In this document: positions 54,722-62,153 of the stretch, piece after piece | Layout: every line of letters begins with the position of its first letter | Position numbering within the stretch: the stretch's first letter is position 1 | Origin: Aquirufa nivalisilvae | GTDB lineage: Bacteria > Bacteroidota > Bacteroidia > Cytophagales > Spirosomataceae | NCBI RefSeq assembly: GCF_004307455.1 | Contig: NZ_SEWX01000005.1 | Coordinates: forward strand, 744,001-808,000 | DNA: 64,000 nucleotides | Direction of reading: 5' to 3' | Position numbers and translations under genes: made by a program | The notes under the pieces: model-generated | Told to the model about the DNA's origin: nothing | What the model saw: only the letters and a program-made list of their open reading frames with translations | Databases searched by the model: none

Positions 54722-55393
54722 CTAAATACTATCTACAGGAAAGATATTCCCGCCTTCACATTTTAGGAATTTCCCTGGAATTTGGCGCATGGTATTGTAA
54801 TCATGACTTGCCATTAATATAGCTGTGCCTTGTTGATTTAATTGTTTGAACAATTGCATAATCTCCAATGACACTTCAGGATCTAGGTGACCTGTAGGCT
54901 CATCTGCCAATAAAAGAACAGGGTTATTTAAAATAGCCCTTGCAATACAAATTCGTTGTTGCTCTCCACCAGACAGTCGATGAACACGCTTATGAATGGC
55001 ATTGCTCATACCCACTTGCGCCAATACTTGTTCTATTCTAAATCGAATCTCCTCTGGATTTGTGTGGCCTGTTGCTTCAAGCACAAAAGAAAGATTCTTT
55101 TCAACATTGCGATCTGTTAGCAATTGAAAGTCTTGAAAAACAAATCCAAGTTTACGACGTAAGAATGGTACATCGTTACGCTTAATGTCGTTCAATGAAT
55201 ATCCTGCAACTTTAGCTACGCCTAATTCGATGGGAAGTTCGGCATATATGGAGCGAAAAAGTGTACTTTTACCACTGCCTGTTTTGCCAATTAAATAGGC
55301 AAAATCTCCCTCATTCATCTCCAAACTGATGTTTTGCAAGGTTGGAATACCATCTTGCAAAATAGTTACATTTTCAAAGGATAGAACGGCCAT
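54722..55393 (-). CDS. ftsE: FtsE-like ABC transporter ATPase
   Basis: A 223-residue ABC ATPase. Walker A is IGKTGSGKSTLF (about residues 36-47), the Q-loop LGFVFQDFQLL, the signature HRLSGGEQQRICIARAI, Walker B LLLADEPTGHLDP and the switch His in MASHDYNTM. The DEPTGHLDP form and length fit FtsE/LolD. It probably works with FtsX to activate cell-wall hydrolases at division. ftsX is not next door here, though in Bacteroidota ftsE is often encoded alone. It starts 9 bp after the transaldolase-like gene stop on the same strand, so may be read from that promoter. Confidence 0.85.
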   Translation of the reverse strand: MAVLSFENVTILQDGIPTLQNISLEMNEGDFAYLIGKTGSGKSTLFRSIYAELPIELGVAKVAGYSLNDIKRNDVPFLRRKLGFVFQDFQLLTDRNVEKNLSFVLEATGHTNPEEIRFRIEQVLAQVGMSNAIHKRVHRLSGGEQQRICIARAILNNPVLLLADEPTGHLDPEVSLEIMQLFKQLNQQGTAILMASHDYNTMRQIPGKFLKCEGGNIFPVDSI

Positions 55394-55401
55394 AGATTTG
55401 C

Positions 55402-56061
55402 TTATTTATTCTTTGCTTTTTCATGGTCAGCCAAGAAAGTAGCCAAACCGCTATCAGTCAATGGATGTTTTAATAAAGCGAGAATTGCAGATAATGGACC
55501 AGTCATCACATCTGCACCTACTTCAGCGCAATTGATGATGTGCATTGGGTGACGAACAGAAGCAGCTAAAATTTCTGTTTCGAATTCATAGTTATCATAA
55601 ATCAATCGAATTTGTTCAATCAATTGAATACCATCATAAGAAATATCATCTAAACGACCGATGAATGGAGATACGTAAGTTGCACCAGCCTTAGCCGCTA
55701 ATAATGCTTGTCCTGCAGAAAACACCAATGTACAATTGGTTTTAATACCATGATCAGAAAAATACTTTAGCGCCTTAATACCGTCTTTTATGATAGGTAT
55801 CTTAACAACAATTTTTTCATCTAATTCTGCCAACTCCTCACCCTCACGAATCATTCCTGCAAAATCAGTTGCAATTACTTCCGCAGAAACATCTCCATCA
55901 ACAATATCACAAATGGCTTTATAATGCTTCAATACCTGATCTTTACCGCTGATGCCTTCTTTGGCCATCAAGGATGGATTGGTAGTAACACCATCTAAAA
56001 TACCTAGATCTTGTGCTTCTTTAATATGATCTAAATTAGCTGTATCAATAAAAAATTTCAT
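55402..56061 (-). CDS. Transaldolase / fructose-6-phosphate aldolase (TalC/Fsa family)
   Basis: A 219-residue Class I aldolase-type enzyme starting at ATG 56059-56061 ([36 protein letters not shown]). An in-frame ATG 21 bp upstream is rejected. The Schiff-base lysine is in [15 protein letters not shown] or the [33 protein letters not shown] segment typical of the family. It is the short Fsa/TalC type, which in many bacteria is the pentose-phosphate transaldolase. It lies 20 bp downstream of the SRP RNA gene on the same strand. Confidence 0.93.
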   Translation of the reverse strand: MKFFIDTANLDHIKEAQDLGILDGVTTNPSLMAKEGISGKDQVLKHYKAICDIVDGDVSAEVIATDFAGMIREGEELAELDEKIVVKIPIIKDGIKALKYFSDHGIKTNCTLVFSAGQALLAAKAGATYVSPFIGRLDDISYDGIQLIEQIRLIYDNYEFETEILAASVRHPMHIINCAEVGADVMTGPLSAILALLKHPLTDSGLATFLADHEKAKNK

Positions 56062-56080
56062 GGGATGGATTGGTTTAAAC

Positions 56081-56166
56081 AAAAAAATGGCAAATTCACC
56101 GCTACAACCAACTTACCCTTGCTTCGATCAAGACCTGGGGGATTCAGCGGGAGCTGGTAATTTGCC
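56081..56166 (-). ncRNA. ffs: Signal recognition particle RNA, small bacterial type
   Basis: The minus strand reads as a hairpin RNA with a terminal stem GGCAAATT (56166-56159) and AATTTGCC (56096-56089), then a T-run terminator at 56087-56081. Inside is the SRP domain IV signature: CCCCCAGGTC ... GAAGCAAGGGTAAG. The AGG and AGCA segments match the symmetrical loop that binds Ffh. The apex between TC and GA is TTGATC, not GGAA. It has a good TTTG-N20-TATATTTG promoter. Size is about 80-90 nt, near the Alu-less bacterial class. It is the only RNA gene I find. The call rests on conserved loop sequence and architecture; a covariance search is decisive. Confidence 0.82.
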
Positions 56167-56170
56167 GTTG

Positions 56171-56202
56171 CAAATATAATAAAAAATGCCCCTTTTTTCA
56201 AA
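56171..56202 (-). promoter_or_regulatory. Bipartite promoter of SRP RNA
   Basis: On the minus strand TTTG (56199-56202) and TATATTTG (56171-56178) are 20 nt apart. Start of transcription would be near 56165, at the first base of the terminal stem. Confidence 0.75.
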
Positions 56203-56242
56203 ATACATACCGTTATTTTCCCACTAGGCATTAACTTTGGTC

Positions 56243-56974
56243 ATGCTATCAACCAACATACGTTTCCTAAAATCCTGGCCCTTAATTGGCTGTATACTTT
56301 TGGCCCTAATGACTTCTTGTTCTTCTTCTTCAGATGCTTGGCTAGAAGAAGCAAAAACACGCCTTAAAAAAGGTGAATTAGTTTCTGCCCGAGAGGCTCT
56401 AAAAAAATCCATTGATAAAAACCCCGGTTCAGCTGAAGCCTACAATATGTTAGGTGTCATTGACTTTCAAGAGAAGAAATACGAAGAAGCTGAAAGCAAT
56501 TATATCAAAGCCACTGAATTAAAACCTTCTTTATATCAAGCTCAGCTGAATTTAGCTGCCGTTAGAATGGAGAAATCTGCTTGGGAAAAAGCATTGGCAC
56601 CATTAGAAGTTGCCATAAAAAATGCCCCAGATTCTGCCTCTGCCTATTTACAAAGGGGAATAGTATGGGCTGCATTGGCTAAACCTCAGCAAGCCATCTC
56701 TGATTTCACTACCTGTTTGAGTAAAAATCCCAATGATATTAATGCATTGTACAACCGAGGCAATATTTATTATCAAGGGAAAAACCTAACAGAGGCGGCC
56801 AAGGACTTTGAAAAAACTGTTGAAATTAATCCTGAATTTGGAAAAGGGTATTATGCCTTAGGCTTAAGTTTATACCAGCAAAAATTGAGTGAAAAAGCCT
56901 GTTTAGCATTCCAGCAAGCAGGAAAATTGAATTACCCGGGAGCCAAAGAGGCTGTCCACAAACTATGTGAATAA
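56243..56974 (+). CDS. TPR-repeat lipoprotein
   Basis: A 243-residue lipoprotein beginning at ATG 56243 (the TTG at 56237 is not used). The signal peptide ends with lipobox LALMTSC, so Cys at about residue 26 is lipidated and the protein sits in a membrane. A Ser-rich linker is followed by about six TPR units (AEAYNMLGVIDFQEKKYEEAESNYIKATELKP to GKGYYALGLSLYQQKLSEKACLAFQQAG). It may bind partners in the periplasm. It diverges from SRP RNA and is followed by TMEM220. A TAACTTTG octamer sits 3 bp before the ATG. No function is assigned. Confidence 0.9.
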   Translation: MLSTNIRFLKSWPLIGCILLALMTSCSSSSDAWLEEAKTRLKKGELVSAREALKKSIDKNPGSAEAYNMLGVIDFQEKKYEEAESNYIKATELKPSLYQAQLNLAAVRMEKSAWEKALAPLEVAIKNAPDSASAYLQRGIVWAALAKPQQAISDFTTCLSKNPNDINALYNRGNIYYQGKNLTEAAKDFEKTVEINPEFGKGYYALGLSLYQQKLSEKACLAFQQAGKLNYPGAKEAVHKLCE

Positions 56975-56992
56975 CACCTAAACCCAAGCAAA

Positions 56993-57352
56993 ATGAACAA
57001 AGCATTTCTTATTTCTGGAAGCTTATTTACCCTTATTTTTATCTTATTTGCCTATTGGCAATTAAATGACCCAGATCCAATCTTATGGGTACCTGTTTAC
57101 TTAATTCCTACATACACGGCATTTAGAGCCATTTCTGGAAAAGTTAATTCTGAATTAATGATCATATTATTCATTCTTTCAGGAGTTGCTGGCTTACAAA
57201 CTTGGGTAGAAATGACAGCCTGGGAAGGTTTCATTACGGATGGATTAAGTATGAAAACCATGAATCAAGAATTAGCTCGTGAGGCAGTTGGCCTTTGGAT
57301 TACTTCACTATCTTTTGTGACATTTTATTTACTTGATAAAAAATACAATTAA
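56993..57352 (+). CDS. TMEM220-like membrane protein
   Basis: A 119-residue inner-membrane protein with about four hydrophobic helices. FAYWQLNDPDPILWVPVY is the family signature of TMEM220 (DUF2238-like), a family shared with eukaryotes, of unknown function. The second half reads AFRAISGKVNSELMIILFILSGVAGLQTWVEMTAWEGF and a last helix near LWITSLSFVTFYLLD. It is 18 bp after the TPR lipoprotein and 3 bp before the sugar-isomerase gene, so these are probably one operon. Confidence 0.85.
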   Translation: MNKAFLISGSLFTLIFILFAYWQLNDPDPILWVPVYLIPTYTAFRAISGKVNSELMIILFILSGVAGLQTWVEMTAWEGFITDGLSMKTMNQELAREAVGLWITSLSFVTFYLLDKKYN

Positions 57353-57355
57353 TAC

Positions 57356-58276
57356 ATGCTTGACTTAGGATTTGTTTCTGCCATTCTACCGAATAAAACA
57401 TTATGGGAGGTTTTGGATTTTGCTCATGCTCAACAATTTGCCTGTGTGGAAATCATGTGCTGGCCTTCCAGCAATGCCGATACTCGTCGATATGCGGGTG
57501 TTAGTCATATTGCTGTTGATAGTCTATCATCAGATGAATTATTAGCTTTAAAAGCTCAATTAGCTCTACATCCCGTTAAGATTTCCGCTTTAGGGTATTA
57601 TCCTAATCCAATGGATCCTAATGAAGAACAAGCATTATTCTATCGGGAACATATTAAGAAAATTATCCAAGCAGCTGCCATATTAGGAATTGGAACAGTT
57701 AATACCTTCGTTGGTCGAGATTATACTAAAAACGTAGCTTATAATATCGGCAAATTCACTGAGGTGTGGCCTGAGATAGTTGCTTTGGCCGATTCATTGA
57801 ATATCAAAATAGGTATAGAAAATTGTCCCATGTTTTTTACCGACGACGAGTGGCCGGGTGGTAAAAATTTGATGACTACACCTAAAATTTGGGATCAATT
57901 ATTTAGTATCATTCCATCTAAAAACTTTGGGTTAAATTATGATCCTTCGCATATGGTATTCCAAATGATGGATTACACCTACCCTATCTATCATTATGCG
58001 GATAAACTACACCACGTGCATTTAAAAGACGTAAAAGTATATCCTGAAAAACTGAACCGAGTAGGGATTTTAGCGAATCCACTGGAATATCATTCCCCTA
58101 AAATTCCAGGATTGGGGGATATTCATTGGGGCAAATTCATCTCAGCATTAAATGATGTAAGATATCGTGGACCGATTGTGATTGAAGTGGAGGACAAAGC
58201 TTATGAAGGTTCTGATGAGGATATTGAAAAGGCCATTTTAAGTGCTAGAAATCACATTAAGCAGTATTTGCCTTAA
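57356..58276 (+). CDS. Sugar phosphate isomerase/epimerase-like TIM barrel (AP endonuclease family 2 fold)
   Basis: A 306-residue xylose-isomerase-like TIM-barrel protein. Metal-ligand segments are VEIMCWP, IENCPMFF, NYDPSHMVFQ, LHHVHLKDVK and IVIEVED, the usual Glu-Asp-His-Glu cluster. GLGDIHWGKFISALND precedes the last. It has no signal peptide, unlike the paralogue at 60460-61362. Such enzymes act on inositols or sugar acids, but no dehydrogenase partner is next to it. It ends just before two palindromic repeats. Substrate is unknown. Confidence 0.87.
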   Translation: MLDLGFVSAILPNKTLWEVLDFAHAQQFACVEIMCWPSSNADTRRYAGVSHIAVDSLSSDELLALKAQLALHPVKISALGYYPNPMDPNEEQALFYREHIKKIIQAAAILGIGTVNTFVGRDYTKNVAYNIGKFTEVWPEIVALADSLNIKIGIENCPMFFTDDEWPGGKNLMTTPKIWDQLFSIIPSKNFGLNYDPSHMVFQMMDYTYPIYHYADKLHHVHLKDVKVYPEKLNRVGILANPLEYHSPKIPGLGDIHWGKFISALNDVRYRGPIVIEVEDKAYEGSDEDIEKAILSARNHIKQYLP

Positions 58277-58287
58277 TGGAGCGCGTG

Positions 58288-58373
58288 CCGAGGATTTAAA
58301 TCCTCGGACATAGATCAAAGGGGTTTCGATTTCAAAAAAACAAAGAGCCGAGGATTTAAATCCTCGGCTCTTT
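58288..58373. repeat. Two copies of a 20-bp perfect palindrome, second also a terminator
   Basis: CCGAGGATTTAAATCCTCGG occurs at 58288-58307 and 58348-58367, 60 bp apart. The second is extended by flanking AAAGAG and CTCTTT to a perfect 32-bp palindrome (58342-58373), so it can terminate the converging LolA-like and isomerase genes. The first copy is not extended. The duplication suggests a mobile palindrome family. Confidence 0.8.
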
Positions 58374-58396
58374 CATATTAAATCTTAAACCTAAAT

Positions 58397-59134
58397 CTAT
58401 TTTTTCACTGGCTTAACAAATATTGCCGCATCTAAAGCTGGATTAATTTCAATAGACGTCGTATCTACCTGCATGGTTCCTCCGCCCATTGGACTTGCTG
58501 TTTCCATAGAAAAAGGAAAATACAAACCATCAATAGCCTTATAATTAGAAAATTTCAATTCGGTATCTACAACTTGGCCACCTAGATTCACTTTAGCGGC
58601 AAACTTCATGACCAAATAGGTACTTGCCGAAACATATGCCGTCCCTACATCCCCATCTTTCTTAGTAATTTGAACTACATAAACATCAGCGCCATCGAGC
58701 TTCTCTTTATTAACTAAATCGATTTTATTTCCTTCCAATTTAGCATTCAATAATACTGAACCTACAGCTTCTTGATTTTTACTTACTTTAATCATCTCTT
58801 TAGGCATATCTTCAGGTTCACCAGATCCACCCATCATTTGTGGACGAATCCACCAACCATTTTCTCCTTCTATTACCTGAACCATTTTATTCCCCATCAC
58901 TTCAATTTCCGATCGAAAAGCCTTTCCAACCAGAATTGATGATTTTGACTGAATTTCCATTCCTTGGACCGTAAACTTGGTACTTTGAACTACGGATTTA
59001 ACTTTACTCCACTTATCAGCACCTCCCATAGCTTCTTGGTGCTTAGCAAAAATTTCATCAACAGTTTGAGCAGAAACAATAAACGAACTGATGCTCATGG
59101 CAAGAATTGCCCATAAATAAACGATTTTTCTCAT
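58397..59134 (-). CDS. LolA-like outer-membrane lipoprotein-sorting protein
   Basis: A 245-residue exported protein. A signal peptide (MRKIVYLWAILAMSISSFIVSA) is followed by AQTVDEIFAKHQEAMGGADKWSKVKSVVQSTKFTVQGMEIQSKSSIL, the family opening of lipoprotein-sorting-like proteins. The remainder is beta-rich (AYVSASTYLVMKFAAKVNLGGQVVDTELKFSNYKAIDGLYFPFSMET), like the LolA half-barrel. It may carry or bind lipids in the periplasm; the true LolA partner is not shown. It is alone on its strand, with 86 bp to the next upstream gene, which is not close enough to be certain of an operon. Confidence 0.85.
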   Translation of the reverse strand: MRKIVYLWAILAMSISSFIVSAQTVDEIFAKHQEAMGGADKWSKVKSVVQSTKFTVQGMEIQSKSSILVGKAFRSEIEVMGNKMVQVIEGENGWWIRPQMMGGSGEPEDMPKEMIKVSKNQEAVGSVLLNAKLEGNKIDLVNKEKLDGADVYVVQITKKDGDVGTAYVSASTYLVMKFAAKVNLGGQVVDTELKFSNYKAIDGLYFPFSMETASPMGGGTMQVDTTSIEINPALDAAIFVKPVKK

Positions 59135-59219
59135 GATTAGGGTTTTTATTTGAACCCGAAATTATAGGATAAATGCTTGATACAAAAATCACTCATCCCT
59201 TGAATGCACCTATTATCAA

Positions 59220-60440
59220 TTAAATCCTCTTTCTAGAGGTTATAGAAGACAAAACGATGGCCAAACCAATAAACACAAGAATTCCCGCTATAAAAAAAGC
59301 AGCTCCTGGAAATTGAATGGGTGCAGCAGAAGAAGTAAAATAGGCAAACATATTTGATGCGACTAAAGGGCCTAAAATGGTCGTGATGGATTGCAAACTC
59401 GTTAAACCACCTTGTAATTCCCCTTGTGCATCGGGTCCCACTTGTTGGGTTATCATACTTTGTAATGCAGGTCCTGCAATTCCTCCTAGCCCAAAAGGGA
59501 CCATAAACAGATACATCATCCAAGATTTAGTAGCATAGGCAAATAAGAAAAAACCTAAGCCATACATCATCAATCCGTACAAAATAGCACGTTTATCTCC
59601 CAATTTTGGCATAATAAAACGCGACAATCCTCCTTGTACGATGGCGACTATGGCTCCAACGAATGCTAAAGAATAGCCCACTTCGGTTGGTGTCCAAGAA
59701 AATACTTTCATGGTAAAATATGACCAAGTACTTGGATGTGCCTGGCCAGCCAATTGTAAACAAAAATATCCTCCAAATAATCCAGTGATCAATGGATAAC
59801 GAGTAAATATTTTTAATGACCCAAGCGGATTAGCTCGCTTGATATCAAACTTCCTTCGGTTTTCTTGAGCTAATGACTCAGGTAAAACAAAATAACCATA
59901 CATGGCATTTAGCAAAGTCAAAATAGCAGATGCATAGAATGGCACGGTAACTCCATAACTTCCCAGAAAACCTCCTACCGCCGGGCCAATGATAAAACCT
60001 ATACCAAATGCCGCTCCTACCATACCAAAATTCTTGGCACGGTCCTCGGGTTTAGAAATATCAGCTATGTAAGCTTGAGCAGTAGTAAAACTTGCTCCTG
60101 TAATTCCTGAAAAAATACGAGCCAAAAACAACCACATCAAACTGGGAGCCAAGGCCGAAATTAAATAGTTGACACTAAACCCAAGCAAGGAAATTAATAT
60201 AATTGGTCTACGACCAAATTGATCTGACAAACCACCTAAAACTGGAGAAAACAAGAATTGCATAATCGCATAAGATGCCATCATCCAACCTGAATACTGA
60301 GATGCAGAACTCAAATCACCCCCTGTGAAACTAGAAATCAAGGTGGGCATGATCGGTACAATGAGACCTATACCCAATACATCAATAACTAGTGTAATAA
60401 AAATGAATAATATACTTGCTGAACCTTTTTGACGAGCCAT
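59220..60440 (-). CDS. TCR/Tet-family MFS efflux transporter
   Basis: A 406-residue inner-membrane antiporter with twelve predicted helices. The MFS motif A sits between helices 2 and 3: [16 protein letters not shown] (about residues 73-88). The start [25 protein letters not shown] is typical of the Tet/TCR branch, as is [33 protein letters not shown]. It may export drugs or a natural solute. There is no regulator or resistance cassette around it, so it is probably a chromosomal transporter, and I would not claim tetracycline resistance. It lies 19 bp after a sugar-isomerase gene. Confidence 0.9.
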   Translation of the reverse strand: MARQKGSASILFIFITLVIDVLGIGLIVPIMPTLISSFTGGDLSSASQYSGWMMASYAIMQFLFSPVLGGLSDQFGRRPIILISLLGFSVNYLISALAPSLMWLFLARIFSGITGASFTTAQAYIADISKPEDRAKNFGMVGAAFGIGFIIGPAVGGFLGSYGVTVPFYASAILTLLNAMYGYFVLPESLAQENRRKFDIKRANPLGSLKIFTRYPLITGLFGGYFCLQLAGQAHPSTWSYFTMKVFSWTPTEVGYSLAFVGAIVAIVQGGLSRFIMPKLGDKRAILYGLMMYGLGFFLFAYATKSWMMYLFMVPFGLGGIAGPALQSMITQQVGPDAQGELQGGLTSLQSITTILGPLVASNMFAYFTSSAAPIQFPGAAFFIAGILVFIGLAIVLSSITSRKRI

Positions 60441-60459
60441 TTTATGCTAGTTGATGCAC

Positions 60460-61362
60460 TTATACAAACTTGTAATTTATTGTATCACGTAAAAAATCTC
60501 GACTGATTGTTCCACATTGTAAAGGGCTTTTTGCTTTATCAGGTACTCCATCCAATTCCACAATGGCCCATCCTTTGAATTTAATTTTTCTAATATTATT
60601 GAAAATACCTTTCATATCTACATTACCTTGTCCTAGTTCGACAAACTTGTACGAAGATGGATTTGATTCTTGCCCTTTGATAGGACTCTCCACATCCTTG
60701 ATATGAAATGCATGAATGATATTCTTGTACTTCAAAACAGCATCTGCTGGCTTGCCTCCTCCTTGATGGTAGTGTGCCACATCAAGTAACAAACGTAGAT
60801 AAGCAGGATTCATGCTCTTAACCAAGATATCAACTTCCTCTGGAGTTTCACCAAACTGATTCATGTGATTATGGTAGGTAGCTTGTACTCCCACTTCTTT
60901 GGTCTTTCTACCAATTTCATTCATCACTTCTGCCAATTTCACCAAATCTTCTTGACTAGGTGTTTCTCCCTTTTTTCTCAAACTATTTGTTAACTGAATA
61001 GAATCTCCACCTAAAGCTTTGACAAACTTTGCATGGTTTACATGTTGCTCGATCGAAGCAGGAACTTTAGCTGGATCAATCTCCACATTTCCACTGGAAA
61101 ACATGACTAATTGAAGTTTAGAGGCATCCAACAATGCCTTTAATTCCTGTGGATTGTCTTTGTATTTAGTGTAAGAATTCGCTCTTAATTGAATTCCCTT
61201 GAATCCTAAAGAGGCAATATCTAAAATAGCTTGTTCATCTTTTCCTCCCCAAGTAATGGCTGAATACCCCATTTTAAAGGATGAATCTGCTACTGATGCA
61301 GGAAAGGAAGCCATGATGGCCAATAAAGAACTTTGCTGGAGAAACTCCCGACGCTTAATCAT
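60460..61362 (-). CDS. Exported sugar phosphate isomerase/epimerase-like protein
   Basis: A 300-residue TIM-barrel protein of the xylose-isomerase fold with an N-terminal export signal. The start IKRREFLQQSSLLAIMASFPASVA has a twin-arginine-like KRREFL. Metal segments are FKGIQLRA, ATYHNHMNQFG, LLLDVAHYHQGG, IIHAFHIKDVES and WAIVELDG. It is close to secreted Bacteroidota enzymes acting on sugars or inositol. It is followed downstream by an MFS pump gene and preceded by a phosphodiesterase gene, a possible three-gene unit for extracytoplasmic carbohydrate or polyol use, which is inference. Substrate is unknown. Confidence 0.87.
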   Translation of the reverse strand: MIKRREFLQQSSLLAIMASFPASVADSSFKMGYSAITWGGKDEQAILDIASLGFKGIQLRANSYTKYKDNPQELKALLDASKLQLVMFSSGNVEIDPAKVPASIEQHVNHAKFVKALGGDSIQLTNSLRKKGETPSQEDLVKLAEVMNEIGRKTKEVGVQATYHNHMNQFGETPEEVDILVKSMNPAYLRLLLDVAHYHQGGGKPADAVLKYKNIIHAFHIKDVESPIKGQESNPSSYKFVELGQGNVDMKGIFNNIRKIKFKGWAIVELDGVPDKAKSPLQCGTISRDFLRDTINYKFV

Positions 61363-61402
61363 AGTTGTAGGTTTATGTGGTAAAGGTAAGGTTTTGTCTA
61401 AT

Positions 61403-62152
61403 CTACTTAACGGCTAATCGCAAGAAATCAGCTAATTCACTTAAATGATCTGTTCCGATATAATCAACCCCTAAATCATATAAAGTTTGGTAACCTAGTA
61501 AACTATCTGGCGTAGCCCATAACCTCAATTTTCTTCCTTGAGCATGCACTCGGTCTACATAAGCTTTTAATTTTTCTTTCAATTCAGGGCTGATGGGACC
61601 TTGTCCACTCCATGCTCCAAATTTATACAAGGATTCACTCTCTAAAACCACTCGATTTCCTAATCCAGCAGGATATGTTTCAGTAGACCGGCCATCAAAT
61701 GTGATCCAAGTTGGATACAATACATAATTTTTAATCGCTGGTCGATTTCCTGAAATGACGATCCTCAATCCTCTTTTGATAAATAAGTCTTTGTGAGGCT
61801 CTAAAGCTTTTATCAAAACGGGCAAAGTAGAATCTGCACTCGTTTTAAAATCAATTAAAAACTGATGAAAATTCCCTTGTTTATTTTCGGTCAAAACCTT
61901 CACAATAGGGTCAATATACAAAGTCTTTAATGTCCTATCAGCTTTGACATCTTTCACATCATGGGCTACTAATAATTCACCCTTGATGGAATAGACATCT
62001 GCCTCAATAGACCCGAAGCCTAGATTAAATGCTTCATAAAATGGCTTCGTATGCTCATAATCATTGTGAGCATGCGCCTTTAATAAGGCCTGCTGAGCCA
62101 TCAAATTACTTGCAAAAAAACAAAGTAATATGCCTAAGAAAACGTTTTTCAT
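61403..62152 (-). CDS. Exported PI-PLC/glycerophosphodiester phosphodiesterase-like protein
   Basis: A 249-residue exported protein of the GDPD/PI-PLC TIM-barrel fold. It has a signal peptide (MKNVFLGILLCFFASNLMA), then AHAHNDYEHTKPFYEAFNLGFGSIEADVYSIKGELLVAHD, with the paired His and Glu-x-Asp metal ligands. YIGTDHLSEL closes the barrel. The HAHNDYEH motif places it with AIM6-like Bacteroidota phosphodiesterases. The substrate is not known; glycerophosphodiesters or inositol phosphates are the candidates. The start is one base after the pyruvate carboxylase stop, so the two share a transcript. Confidence 0.88.
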   Translation of the reverse strand: MKNVFLGILLCFFASNLMAQQALLKAHAHNDYEHTKPFYEAFNLGFGSIEADVYSIKGELLVAHDVKDVKADRTLKTLYIDPIVKVLTENKQGNFHQFLIDFKTSADSTLPVLIKALEPHKDLFIKRGLRIVISGNRPAIKNYVLYPTWITFDGRSTETYPAGLGNRVVLESESLYKFGAWSGQGPISPELKEKLKAYVDRVHAQGRKLRLWATPDSLLGYQTLYDLGVDYIGTDHLSELADFLRLAVK

Positions 62153-62153
62153 C

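Noticed and set aside
59220-60440. Acquired tetracycline-resistance gene
   Set aside because: Family is TCR/Tet-like, but there is no tetR, mobile element or base-composition change. A chromosomal pump is more likely.
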